From NCBI RefSeq assembly GCF_002086485.1, contig NZ_MVHF01000005.1, positions 124,001 to 188,000 of the forward strand: a DNA stretch of 64,000 nt, in the 5' to 3' direction. Within the stretch, counting starts at the first letter, position 1. The number at the start of each line of letters is the position of its first letter. Below, one piece after another: positions 48,448-56,929 of the stretch. Under the pieces are notes generated by a model. The model made no database searches and was not told the DNA's origin. It saw only the letters and a list, made by a program, of their open reading frames with translations. Source of the DNA: Mycobacterium aquaticum (GTDB taxonomy: Bacteria > Actinomycetota > Actinomycetes > Mycobacteriales > Mycobacteriaceae). The position numbers and the translations under genes were made by a program.

Positions 48448-48501
48448 ATGCCGCAAAGTAATAGTCACAGTCATCCACCCCGAGGAGGTCCCCGCATATG
48501 A
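48448..48501 (+). CDS. 17-residue leader peptide of mmsA
   Basis: ATG at 48448 with a strong GGGAGGTGA four bases upstream opens the frame MPQSNSHSHPPRGGPRI, whose TGA overlaps the mmsA ATG (ATGA). The mmsA ribosome site GAGGAGG lies within the peptide's codons, so translation of the leader would expose or block it. Reinitiation or coupling is expected. The Ser/His/Pro run could make translation sensitive to supply, but this is inference. Confidence 0.6.
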   Translation: MPQSNSHSHPPRGGPRI

Positions 48502-49991
48502 GCAACGTCATCCAGCACTGGCGCAACAACGAGACGTTCGCCGGTTCGTCGACGGCCACGTCGCCGGTGACCAACCCCGCCACCGGCGAGGTGACCGGTG
48601 AGTTGCGGCTGGCCAGCGTGGAGGACGCGCAGACGGTGATCGACGCTGCTGCCGCGGCGTTCCCGGCATGGCGGGACACCTCCCTGGCCCGGCGCACCCA
48701 GGTGCTGTTCACCTTCCGCGAGCTGATCAACGCCCGCAAGGAAGAGCTGGCGGCCATCATCACCTCCGAGCACGGCAAGGTGCTCTCCGATGCCCTCGGT
48801 GAGGTTTCCCGCGGTATCGAGGTCGTCGAATTCGCTTGCGGCATCCCGCATCTGCTCAAGGGCGGGTACACCGAGAACGCCTCGACCAAGGTCGACGTGC
48901 ATTCGGTTCTGCAGCCGCTGGGCCCGGTCGGCATCATCTCGCCGTTCAACTTCCCCGCCATGGTGCCGATGTGGTTCTTCCCCATCGCGATCGCCGCGGG
49001 CAACACCGTGGTCGTCAAGCCCTCCGAGAAGGATCCCTCGGCCGTGATCTGGATGGCCGAGCTGTGGAAGGAAGCCGGTCTGCCCGCGGGCGTGTTCAAC
49101 GTCCTGCAAGGTGACAAGACCGCGGTCGACGAGCTGCTGACCAACCCCAAGATCAAGGCCGTCTCGTTCGTGGGCTCGACCCCGATCGCGCAGTACGTCT
49201 ACGCCACCGCCACCGCCGCGGGCAAGCGCGTGCAGGCCCTCGGCGGCGCCAAGAACCACGCCGTCATCCTGCCCGACGCCGATCTGGACCTGGCCGCCGA
49301 CGCCATGGTCAACGCCGGTTTCGGTTCGGCAGGCGAGCGCTGCATGGCCATCTCCGCGGCTGTCGCGGTCGGCCCGATCGCCGACGACCTGGTCGCCAAG
49401 ATCGCCGAGCGCACCGCCACCATCAAGACCGGTGACGGCACCAAGGATTCGGACATGGGCCCGCTGGTCACCAAGGCCCACCGCGACAAGGTGGCCTCCT
49501 ACATCGACGCCGGCGAGGCCGCGGGTGCCAAGGTCGTGGTCGACGGCCGCACCGTGATCGCCAACGGTGGCGCCGATGGGTTCTGGCTGGGTCCGACGCT
49601 GCTGGACAACGTCACCCCCGACATGACCGTCTACACCGACGAGATCTTCGGACCCGTGTTGTCGGTCGTGCGGGTCGAAACCTACGACGAGGCACTCGAA
49701 CTCATCAACAGCAACCCCTACGGCAACGGCACCGCGATCTTCACCAACGACGGCGGCGCGGCGCGGCGCTTCCAGAACGAGGTCGAGGTCGGCATGGTCG
49801 GCATCAACGTGCCGATCCCGGTTCCCATGGCGTACTTCAGCTTCGGTGGCTGGAAGGCCTCGCTGTTCGGTGACAGCCATGCTCACGGCACCGAGGGTGT
49901 GCACTTCTTCACCCGCACCAAGGCCATCACCACCCGCTGGCTCGACCCCAGCCACGGTGGCATCAACCTGGGCTTCCCGCAGAACGGGTAA
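48498..49991 (+). CDS. mmsA: Methylmalonate-semialdehyde dehydrogenase (acylating)
   Basis: CoA-dependent aldehyde dehydrogenase that turns methylmalonate or malonate semialdehyde into propionyl-CoA or acetyl-CoA, in valine, thymine and beta-alanine breakdown. 497 residues with SPFNFPAMVPMWFFPIA, VKPSEKDPS, the catalytic Cys near 282 in GSAGERCMAIS and NPYGNGTAIFTNDGG. Strong GAGGAGG before the ATG. Followed by a large hairpin and an aminotransferase that could supply its semialdehyde from beta-alanine or 3-aminoisobutyrate. Confidence 0.95.
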   Translation: MSNVIQHWRNNETFAGSSTATSPVTNPATGEVTGELRLASVEDAQTVIDAAAAAFPAWRDTSLARRTQVLFTFRELINARKEELAAIITSEHGKVLSDALGEVSRGIEVVEFACGIPHLLKGGYTENASTKVDVHSVLQPLGPVGIISPFNFPAMVPMWFFPIAIAAGNTVVVKPSEKDPSAVIWMAELWKEAGLPAGVFNVLQGDKTAVDELLTNPKIKAVSFVGSTPIAQYVYATATAAGKRVQALGGAKNHAVILPDADLDLAADAMVNAGFGSAGERCMAISAAVAVGPIADDLVAKIAERTATIKTGDGTKDSDMGPLVTKAHRDKVASYIDAGEAAGAKVVVDGRTVIANGGADGFWLGPTLLDNVTPDMTVYTDEIFGPVLSVVRVETYDEALELINSNPYGNGTAIFTNDGGAARRFQNEVEVGMVGINVPIPVPMAYFSFGGWKASLFGDSHAHGTEGVHFFTRTKAITTRWLDPSHGGINLGFPQNG

Positions 49992-50000
49992 ACCTGGACT

Positions 50001-50048
50001 GTTGTGTGGCCCATCCGGACAAACCCCTCGCCGGATGGGCCACACAAC
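50001..50048 (+). terminator. 18-bp perfect hairpin between mmsA and the aminotransferase gene
   Basis: Arms 50001-50018 and 50031-50048 are perfect complements (GTTGTGTGGCCCATCCGG and its reverse) around a 12-base loop. No U tract follows. It lies 9 bases after the mmsA stop and 55 before the aminotransferase ATG, so it may be a partial terminator that lowers the second gene, an RNA-stabilising hairpin, or a protein site. Confidence 0.7.
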
Positions 50049-50103
50049 TCCGGAGAACGGCAATCGACCCCCGCTGCTGCGAGCACGAATGAGAGACTTG
50101 ACC

Positions 50104-51489
50104 ATGACTTTGACCGACGAGTCCACCCTGCTGCCCAACGGATTGACCGTGGAGGCGGCCCGCGCCGAGGCGGCGCGTACCTACGAGCTCGACCGTGCGC
50201 ACGTGTTCCATTCCTGGTCCGCGCAGGCCGAGATCTCCCCGATGACGATCACCGCATCGCAGGGATCGTACGTCTGGGACGGCGACGGTAATCGGCTGCT
50301 GGATTTCTCCTGTCAGCTGGTCAACACCAACATCGGTCATCAGCACCCGAAAGTGGTTGCGGCCATTGCTGATCAGGCGGCCAAGCTGTGCACCGTGGCT
50401 CCGCAGTACGCCAATGACGCGCGTTCGGAGGCAGCGCGGCTGATCGCCGAGCGCACCCCGGGCGACCTGGACAAGATCTTCTTCACCAACGGCGGCGCCG
50501 ACGCCATCGAGCACGCGGTGCGCATGGCCCGGCTGCACACCGGCCGCTACAAGGTGCTCACCCGGTACCGCTCCTACCACGGTGGCACCGAAACCGCGAT
50601 CAACATGACCGGTGACCCGCGCCGGTGGCCCAACGACCACGGCAACGCCGGCATCGTGCACTTCTTCGGGCCGTTCCTGTACCGCTCGCGCTTCCACGCC
50701 ACCACCGAGGCCGAGGAGTCCGCGCGCGCTCTCGAGCACCTCGAGGAGACCGTCCGCATGGAGGGTCCGTCGACCATTGCCGCGATCGTGCTGGAGTCCA
50801 TCCCGGGTACCGCGGGCATCATGGTCCCGCCGCCGGGCTACATCGCAGGTGTGCGCGAGATCTGCGACCGCTACGGCATCATGTACATCGCCGACGAGGT
50901 GATGGCGGGCTTCGGGCGCAGCGGAAAGTGGTTCTCCATCAACCACTTCGATGTCGTGCCGGACCTGCTGACCTTCGCCAAGGGCGTCAACTCCGGCTAC
51001 GTCCCGCTCGGCGGTGTCGCGATCAGCCCGGCCATCGCCGAGACCTTCGCTCACCGTGCCTACCCGGGCGGCCTGACGTACTCGGGTCATCCGCTGGCCA
51101 CCGCGGCTGCCGTCGCCACCATCAACGCGATGGAAGACGAAGGCATGGTCGACAACGCGGCCCGCATCGGTGCCGAGGTGATCGCACCCGGCCTGGCCGA
51201 GCTGGCCGCCAAGCATCGCAGCATCGGCGAAGTGCGCGGTGCCGGTGTGTTCTGGGCCGTCGAACTCGTCGCGGACCAGCAGACCCGCGAACCGCTGGCA
51301 GCCTACGGCGGTTCCAGCCCGGCGATGAACGCCGTGATCGCGGCGTGCAAGGCGGGCGGCCTGCTGCCGTTCGCCAACTTCAACCGCATCCACGTCGTGC
51401 CGCCGTGCAACGTCACTGCCGACGAAGTGCGCGAAGGCCTGGCGATCCTGGACAAGGCGTTCGACGTCGCCGACGAGCACGCGCGCTGA
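50104..51489 (+). CDS. Class III PLP-dependent aminotransferase
   Basis: 461-residue omega-amino-acid aminotransferase. The cofactor Lys is near residue 293 in LLTFAKGVNSGYVPLGG; DEVMAGFGRSGKW holds the Asp that binds the pyridine ring. Likely donors are beta-alanine, 3-aminoisobutyrate or GABA, giving semialdehydes for the neighbouring mmsA product. ATG 50104 is preceded by GAGAG; ATG 50089 in the same frame would add five residues. Ends before a strong hairpin. Confidence 0.92.
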   Translation: MTLTDESTLLPNGLTVEAARAEAARTYELDRAHVFHSWSAQAEISPMTITASQGSYVWDGDGNRLLDFSCQLVNTNIGHQHPKVVAAIADQAAKLCTVAPQYANDARSEAARLIAERTPGDLDKIFFTNGGADAIEHAVRMARLHTGRYKVLTRYRSYHGGTETAINMTGDPRRWPNDHGNAGIVHFFGPFLYRSRFHATTEAEESARALEHLEETVRMEGPSTIAAIVLESIPGTAGIMVPPPGYIAGVREICDRYGIMYIADEVMAGFGRSGKWFSINHFDVVPDLLTFAKGVNSGYVPLGGVAISPAIAETFAHRAYPGGLTYSGHPLATAAAVATINAMEDEGMVDNAARIGAEVIAPGLAELAAKHRSIGEVRGAGVFWAVELVADQQTREPLAAYGGSSPAMNAVIAACKAGGLLPFANFNRIHVVPPCNVTADEVREGLAILDKAFDVADEHAR

Positions 51490-51499
51490 TATGCCCCAC

Positions 51500-51538
51500 C
51501 GATGCCCGGCCGTGCGCCTGACGCATGGCCGGGCATCG
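51500..51538. terminator. 17-bp hairpin after the aminotransferase gene
   Basis: CGATGCCCGGCCGTGCG (51500-51516) pairs with 51522-51538 with one G-U pair, loop CCTGA. Begins 11 bases after the stop codon. Good candidate end of the mmsA-aminotransferase transcript. Confidence 0.75.
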
Positions 51539-51578
51539 TCATGCTGTGAATCGGTGGCCGACTTGGCAGACTGAACCC

Positions 51579-52352
51579 GTGCGTTCACATGCCCAGTGCT
51601 GGTTGACAGATATGGACGGAGTCCTCGTTCACGAGGACTCCGCGATTCCCGGAGCCGCGGAGTTCCTGCAGACGTTGGTGGACAAGGAACGGCCGTTTCT
51701 GGTCCTGACCAACAATTCGATCTTCACGCCGCGGGATCTGGCGGCCCGGTTGCTGCGTTCGGGGCTGTCGGTGCCGGAGCCTGCCATCTGGACCTCGGCG
51801 CTGGCGACCGCGGCGTTCCTCGACGGTCAGTTGCCCGGCGGGTCGGCCTATGTCATCGGTGAGGCCGGGCTCACCACCGCGCTGCACGAGGTCGGCTACA
51901 CCCTCACCGACACCGCCCCGGACTTCGTGGTGCTGGGCGAAACCCGCACCTATTCATTCGAGGCGATCACCAAGGCGATCCGGCTGATCATCGGCGGCGC
52001 CCGGTTCATCGCCACCAATCCCGATGTCACCGGGCCGTCGGCGGAGGGCCCGCTGCCTGCGACCGGCTCGGTGGCGGCGATGATCACCAAAGCCACCGGC
52101 CGCGAACCCTACTTCGTCGGCAAGCCGAACCCGATGATGTTCCGCAGCGCGCTCAACCGGATCGAGGCCCATTCGGAGAACACCGTGATGGTGGGGGACC
52201 GGATGGACACCGACGTGGTCGCCGGTATCGAGGCCGGACTCGACACGATCCTCGTGCTGACCGGCTCCACCCAGGTCGACGACATCCAGCGCTACCCGTT
52301 CCGTCCCAGCCGCGTACTGCCGTCGATCGCCCAGGCGATCGAGCTGATCTGA
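51579..52352 (+). CDS. HAD-superfamily phosphatase, NagD/HAD-IIA type
   Basis: 257-residue HAD-IIA hydrolase. Motif I is WLTDMDGVL (Asp11, Asp13), motif II LVLTNNS, motif III in [10 protein letters not shown] and motif [14 protein letters not shown]. NagD-like enzymes dephosphorylate sugar or nucleoside monophosphates. GTG 51579 gives the normal N-terminus; CAGACT lies six bases upstream. An ATG at 51525 falls inside the hairpin and is unlikely. The E1 gene starts 15 bases later. Confidence 0.9.
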   Translation: MRSHAQCWLTDMDGVLVHEDSAIPGAAEFLQTLVDKERPFLVLTNNSIFTPRDLAARLLRSGLSVPEPAIWTSALATAAFLDGQLPGGSAYVIGEAGLTTALHEVGYTLTDTAPDFVVLGETRTYSFEAITKAIRLIIGGARFIATNPDVTGPSAEGPLPATGSVAAMITKATGREPYFVGKPNPMMFRSALNRIEAHSENTVMVGDRMDTDVVAGIEAGLDTILVLTGSTQVDDIQRYPFRPSRVLPSIAQAIELI

Positions 52353-52367
52353 ACGTCAGGGGGTCAG

Positions 52368-54509
52368 GTGGCTGAGTCCATCGACGACTATTTCACTGCG
52401 ACCGTCGCGGCGTGGGCCGATACCGGGCCTGCCGCAACCGGTTCCGCGCTGAGCGTGCCGAATGCGTTGGAGCTCTTCGATGCTCAGCTGGCCAGTCGGC
52501 ATCTCGACCTGGCGGCCCGGTGGTTGCGGTCGCAGGGCAAGGGCTTCTACACCATCGGCTCGTCGGGGCACGAGGGTAACGCCGCCGTCGCTGCCGCGCT
52601 CCGGCCCACGGATCCGGCCCTGCTGCACTACCGGTCGGGCGGGTTCTACCTGGCCCGGGCCGCGCAGGTGGACGGATCGGATCCGGTGCGCGACGTGCTG
52701 CTGGGCCTGGTCGCGGCGACCGAAGAACCGATATCCGGTGGACGGCACAAGGTGTTCGGTCGTCACGACCTGAACATCATCCCGCAGACCTCGACCATCG
52801 CGTCGCACCTGCCGCGCGCGGTCGGGGTGGCGTTCTCGATCGCCCGTACCCGCAAGCTCGGAGTCGCGTGCCCGTGGCCCGAAGATGCCGTGACGGTGTG
52901 CAGTTTCGGCGACGCCTCGGCCAATCACTCGACCGCGGTGGGCGCCGTCAACGCTGCGCTGCATGCCGCCTATCAGGGGCTGCCGATGCCGCTGCTTTTC
53001 GTGTGCGAGGACAACGGGATCGGGATCAGCACTCCGACGCCGCGGGGCTGGGTGCAACGCGCCTACGGGCATCGCGAAGGACTGCAGTACTTCGCGGCCG
53101 ACGGCTGCGATCTGGCCGACGCGTACGGGACCGCGAGCGCCGCCGCCGACTGGGTGCGCAGCCAACGCCGGCCGGCGTTCCTGCATCTCACAACCGTCCG
53201 GTTGATGGGGCACGCCGGCTCCGACTACGAGCCGGGATATCGTCGGCCCGCCGAGATCAGCGCCGACTTCGACCGAGACCCGGTGCTGGCCACTGCCAAA
53301 CTCCTTGTGGCGCACGGTGTTCTGACGCCCGAACAGGTGCTGCAACGCTACGAGGCCAAGCGCGCCGAGGTGATCGAGCTGGCCCGGGTGATCGCCGAAT
53401 CGCCTCAGCTCGACAGCGCGGACAGCGTGACCCGGCCACTGACAGAGGTTCTCGACGACGCCAGGTCGGTGTCGGTCACGGCGCCGACGGGCGAACCGAA
53501 TCTCACTGTGGCCCTTTCCATCAACCGCGCTCTGCAGGATGTGCTCAACTCCCAACCCGAGGCCATCGTGTTCGGGGAGGACGTGGCGCGCAAGGGTGGG
53601 GTGTACGGCGTGACGCGTGGCCTACAGGCGGCAGCAGGCCGGGCCCGAGTGTTCGACACCCTGCTGGACGAACAGACCATTCTCGGTCTGGCGCTGGGCG
53701 CGGGAGTCTCCGGGTTGTTGCCGATCCCGGAGATCCAGTACCTGGCATACCTGCACAACGCCTCCGACCAGATCCGCGGTGAGGGCGCCACACTGCAATT
53801 CTTCTCCAACCGGCAGTACCGCAATCCCATGGTGGTGCGCATCGCCGGCTACGGCTACCAGAAGGGTTTCGGCGGGCATTTCCACAACGACAACTCGATC
53901 GCCGCGATCCGCGACATCCCCGGCGTGGTGATCGCGTCGCCTGCCCGCCCCGACGACGCCGCAGCCATGCTGCACACGTGCGTCGGCATCGCGAAAACCA
54001 CTGGGGCCGTGTGTGTTTATCTCGAACCCATCGCGCTGTACCACACCCGTGATCTGTACGCCGACGGCGACGGGGAATGGCTGGCGGACTATCCGACGCA
54101 GGCCGCCCCGTTGGGGCGGGCCCGCACCTACGGCGACGGCACAGATCTGACGATGCTCACCTTCGGCAACGGCCTGCGGATGAGCCTGCGCGTGGCCCGC
54201 CGGCTCTCCGAACTGGGCATCAACGCGCGGGTGGTGGATCTGCGCTGGCTGGCGCCGTTGCCGGTCGAGGACATGCTGGCCGAGGCCGAGGCGACGGGCC
54301 ATGTGCTCATCGTCGACGAGACCCGCCGGACCGGCGGCGTCGGCGAAGGTGTGCTGGCCGAACTGCTCGCGCACGGCTACTCCGGTGAAGTTGCGCGAGT
54401 GGCCAGCAGTGACAGCTTCATCCCGCTGGGTGACGCGGCGTTGCAGGTACTGCTGTCCGAGGACACCATCGAGGCCGCGGCGCTGAAGCTCGTGAGCAAC
54501 CGCGCTTGA
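52368..54509 (+). CDS. Fused 2-oxoacid dehydrogenase E1 (alpha-beta)
   Basis: 713-residue thiamine-diphosphate enzyme with E1-alpha (about 1-345) and E1-beta (about 375-713) in one chain, of the branched-chain/2-oxoisovalerate type. The ThDP site is CSFGDASANHSTAVGAVNAA (GDG variant GDA); beta half has FGEDVARKGGVYGVTRGL and VVDLRWLAPL. No E2 or E3 gene is nearby, so it must use others or act alone as a decarboxylase. GTG start 15 bases after the HAD gene; the CoA-transferase gene follows by 12 bases. Confidence 0.92.
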   Translation: MAESIDDYFTATVAAWADTGPAATGSALSVPNALELFDAQLASRHLDLAARWLRSQGKGFYTIGSSGHEGNAAVAAALRPTDPALLHYRSGGFYLARAAQVDGSDPVRDVLLGLVAATEEPISGGRHKVFGRHDLNIIPQTSTIASHLPRAVGVAFSIARTRKLGVACPWPEDAVTVCSFGDASANHSTAVGAVNAALHAAYQGLPMPLLFVCEDNGIGISTPTPRGWVQRAYGHREGLQYFAADGCDLADAYGTASAAADWVRSQRRPAFLHLTTVRLMGHAGSDYEPGYRRPAEISADFDRDPVLATAKLLVAHGVLTPEQVLQRYEAKRAEVIELARVIAESPQLDSADSVTRPLTEVLDDARSVSVTAPTGEPNLTVALSINRALQDVLNSQPEAIVFGEDVARKGGVYGVTRGLQAAAGRARVFDTLLDEQTILGLALGAGVSGLLPIPEIQYLAYLHNASDQIRGEGATLQFFSNRQYRNPMVVRIAGYGYQKGFGGHFHNDNSIAAIRDIPGVVIASPARPDDAAAMLHTCVGIAKTTGAVCVYLEPIALYHTRDLYADGDGEWLADYPTQAAPLGRARTYGDGTDLTMLTFGNGLRMSLRVARRLSELGINARVVDLRWLAPLPVEDMLAEAEATGHVLIVDETRRTGGVGEGVLAELLAHGYSGEVARVASSDSFIPLGDAALQVLLSEDTIEAAALKLVSNRA

Positions 54510-54521
54510 TAGCTTGGCCGA

Positions 54522-55766
54522 ATGGTCGAACCTGCAACGCCGGATCTGACCGGCTCCTCGCGTGCGCCGGCACCCCTGGCGGGGGTCCGGATCATCGAGA
54601 TCTCCAGCTTCGTCGCGGTGCCGCTGGCCGGGATGACCCTGGGCCAGCTCGGTGCGGAGGTGGTCCGGGTCGATCCGATCAGCGGAGCCGCCGACTATCA
54701 CCGCTGGCCGGTCACCGACGGCGGCGAGAGCATCTACTGGGCCGGGCTCAACAAGGGCAAGCGTTCGGTCGCCGCCGACATGCGCTCAGTCGAAGGTCAA
54801 CGGCTGGTGCAGCGGCTGATCGCCGAGGCGGGCGTGTTGATCACCAATGTGACCGGCCGGCAATGGCATTCGTACGACGAACTGGTGACGGCACGGCCCG
54901 ACCTGATCCACGTCGAAGTGTCAGGGCGCGCCGACGGCGGCACCGGGGTGGATTACACCGTCAACGCCGGGCTCGGGTTCCCGCTGGTGACCGGGCCTGC
55001 GCAACTCGCCACCCCGGTCAATCACGTCCTGCCCGCCTGGGACATCAGCTGCGGGCTCTACGTCGCGTTGGCGGTCAGTGCTGCGCTGCGTCATCGCGAC
55101 GCCACAGGTGAGGGTGCCCGCATCAGTATCCCGCTGGAGAATGTGGCGCTGGCAACGGCGGGCAACCTGGGATTCCTCACCGAAGTGATGATCAACGGGA
55201 CCGAACGCGAACGGCTCGGCAACACCCTTTTCGGCACCTACGGGCAGAACTTCACCAGCAGCGACGGCGTGGCATTCATGCTCGTCGCACTCACCGGTCG
55301 GCACTTCCGCGACCTCAGTGAGGTCACCGGCACCACGAAAGCCGTTGCCGCACTGGCCGCAGCGCTGGGCGCCGACTTCTCAGACGAGGGCCAACGCTAC
55401 ATTCACCGCGACGCGCTCACGGGCCTGTTCACGCTGTGGTTCAGCCAGCACACCGCCGAGGAGATCGCCGCGGCACTGTCGGGCACCTCGGTGCTGTGGG
55501 AGCGGTACCGCAGCTTCGCCGAGGTCGCCACCGGTCCGCGCGTGACGGGCAATCCGCTGTTCACGCCGCTGGACCAACCGCGTGTCGGGCAGTACCTGGC
55601 GCCGGGCCTGCCGATGGCGATCGACGGGGTATATCCGCCCGCGGTGCCCGCGCCTGCCATCGGCGACGACACCGCCGCGGTGCTGGCCGAGCACCTCGGC
55701 CTCGGCGCCGACGAGATCGCCGCTTTGACCGAATCAGGAACTGTCGCAACGGGTTCGGTCCGGTGA
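54522..55766 (+). CDS. Family III CoA-transferase (CaiB/BaiF type)
   Basis: 414-residue CoA-transferase that moves CoA between carboxylic acids via an aspartyl-CoA intermediate. GVRIIEISSFVAVPLAGMTL is the N-terminal signature; catalytic Asp near 145 in GTGVDYTVNAGLG. Likely activates an acid in the degradation pathway shared with the E1 protein and the thioesterase. GTGA overlap with the next gene. Confidence 0.92.
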   Translation: MVEPATPDLTGSSRAPAPLAGVRIIEISSFVAVPLAGMTLGQLGAEVVRVDPISGAADYHRWPVTDGGESIYWAGLNKGKRSVAADMRSVEGQRLVQRLIAEAGVLITNVTGRQWHSYDELVTARPDLIHVEVSGRADGGTGVDYTVNAGLGFPLVTGPAQLATPVNHVLPAWDISCGLYVALAVSAALRHRDATGEGARISIPLENVALATAGNLGFLTEVMINGTERERLGNTLFGTYGQNFTSSDGVAFMLVALTGRHFRDLSEVTGTTKAVAALAAALGADFSDEGQRYIHRDALTGLFTLWFSQHTAEEIAAALSGTSVLWERYRSFAEVATGPRVTGNPLFTPLDQPRVGQYLAPGLPMAIDGVYPPAVPAPAIGDDTAAVLAEHLGLGADEIAALTESGTVATGSVR

Positions 55767-56563
55767 GCACACTGCTGAAATTGCTCGACGTACCAGCCGA
55801 CGGCGACGGGTACCTCGGCGAGAGCGTCGGGCCGGACGGCAAACGGGCTTACGGCGGGCAGCTGGCCGCCCAGAGCCTGGCCGCGGCCTGTCGTACCGTC
55901 GAGGCCGAGCGGTCACCGACCAACGTGCACGTGCAGTTCCTGCGCGGAGGCGACGCGGGAGCACCGGTGCGGTACCGAGTACAGCGGCTTTACGACGGCC
56001 GGACGGCGGCTGCCCGTCGGGTCGAGTCCTATCAGGGCGACCGGCTCCTGACCGCGGCCACGGTGTCCTTCGCAACGGAACTACCGGGGCCCGAACACGG
56101 TCACGTGCCGTTGCCGGGTGACCCAGAGGCGCTGTGTCACACCGGACCGCCAGGGCCGGCTCCGTCACTGCCGTTGGGGGAGTTCGATATCCGCGTCGAC
56201 GACACCGGCGCGGCCGACGCGTTCGTGCGCCGGTTCTGGTGGCGCGTCGTCACAGACCTACCCGCCGACCCGCGGTTACACGCGCTCGTCGCGGTGTACA
56301 TCACCGATCTGTACGGCATCGACCCCGTGTTGGCAGTCCACGGACACAGCATGCGGTCGCGCGCGTTCCGCAGTGGCACCACCGATTCCGCTATCTGGTT
56401 TCATCGGCCGGTGCGCGCCGATCGGTGGAATCTGCTCGAGGCACGCTCACCGGCTGCCGCGCGCGGACGCGGTGTCGCCACTGCAAGCCTCATCGGGTCC
56501 GACGGTTCGGTCGCCGCGACGCTCGTGCAGGAGGGGCTGGTAGCCGAGCGTCCCGCGCCGTGA
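55763..56563 (+). CDS. Acyl-CoA thioesterase II (TesB-like)
   Basis: 266-residue double-hotdog thioesterase. RAYGGQLAAQSLAAA and VHVQFLRGGD are in the first hotdog; HSMRSRAFRSGTTDSAIWFHRPVRADRW (two blocks) in the second. Hydrolyses acyl-CoA to acid and CoA. GTG at 55763 overlaps the CoA-transferase stop. Convergent with the minus-strand iron-linked operon, 12 bases away. Confidence 0.9.
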   Translation: MSTLLKLLDVPADGDGYLGESVGPDGKRAYGGQLAAQSLAAACRTVEAERSPTNVHVQFLRGGDAGAPVRYRVQRLYDGRTAAARRVESYQGDRLLTAATVSFATELPGPEHGHVPLPGDPEALCHTGPPGPAPSLPLGEFDIRVDDTGAADAFVRRFWWRVVTDLPADPRLHALVAVYITDLYGIDPVLAVHGHSMRSRAFRSGTTDSAIWFHRPVRADRWNLLEARSPAAARGRGVATASLIGSDGSVAATLVQEGLVAERPAP

Positions 56564-56575
56564 CCGGATCGCGGA

Positions 56576-56929
56576 TCAGCCGACGATCAGGTTCAGCGTG
56601 CCCAGGTCACAATCCTCGATGTCGTCGATGGCGATGTCGGGCTCGATGTCTGGCAGGAAGACGCCTCTCCTGGCCGTCTCGGTGATACCGACCGGCCGCT
56701 GAGGGTTCTTGCCGGCGTAGTCGTCGACGTAATCGGCGACACCGAGCGCCTCGGCCACCCGCCGGGCATAGGCGGGACCACCGCCGCTCCACACGACGAT
56801 CTTGGTGTTCTTGAACTGCGACAGCGTGATCAACAGCGTCCTGATGTGGTCAGCAGGCGCGATGGTTCGCTGGTCGGTGCTCTTGAGAAGCGTTCCATCG
56901 CAATCGAAGGCGATGACGATTTCTTTCAC
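56576..56929 (-). CDS. Minimal HAD-superfamily phosphatase
   Basis: A 117-residue HAD hydrolase without a cap domain. Motif I IAFDCDGTLLKS (Asp9, Asp11), motif II IVVWSGGG, and acidic motif IV in DIAIDDIEDCDLG. The GTG overlaps the stop of the acyltransferase fusion gene (GTGA), making it the last gene of the iron-linked operon. It may remove phosphate from a small product of the fusion enzyme. Substrate unknown. Confidence 0.82.
   Translation of the reverse strand: MKEIVIAFDCDGTLLKSTDQRTIAPADHIRTLLITLSQFKNTKIVVWSGGGPAYARRVAEALGVADYVDDYAGKNPQRPVGITETARRGVFLPDIEPDIAIDDIEDCDLGTLNLIVG

Noticed and set aside
48471..51588. Two long minus-strand frames opposite mmsA and the aminotransferase
   Set aside because: Full overlap with well-supported genes and shadow-type amino-acid use.
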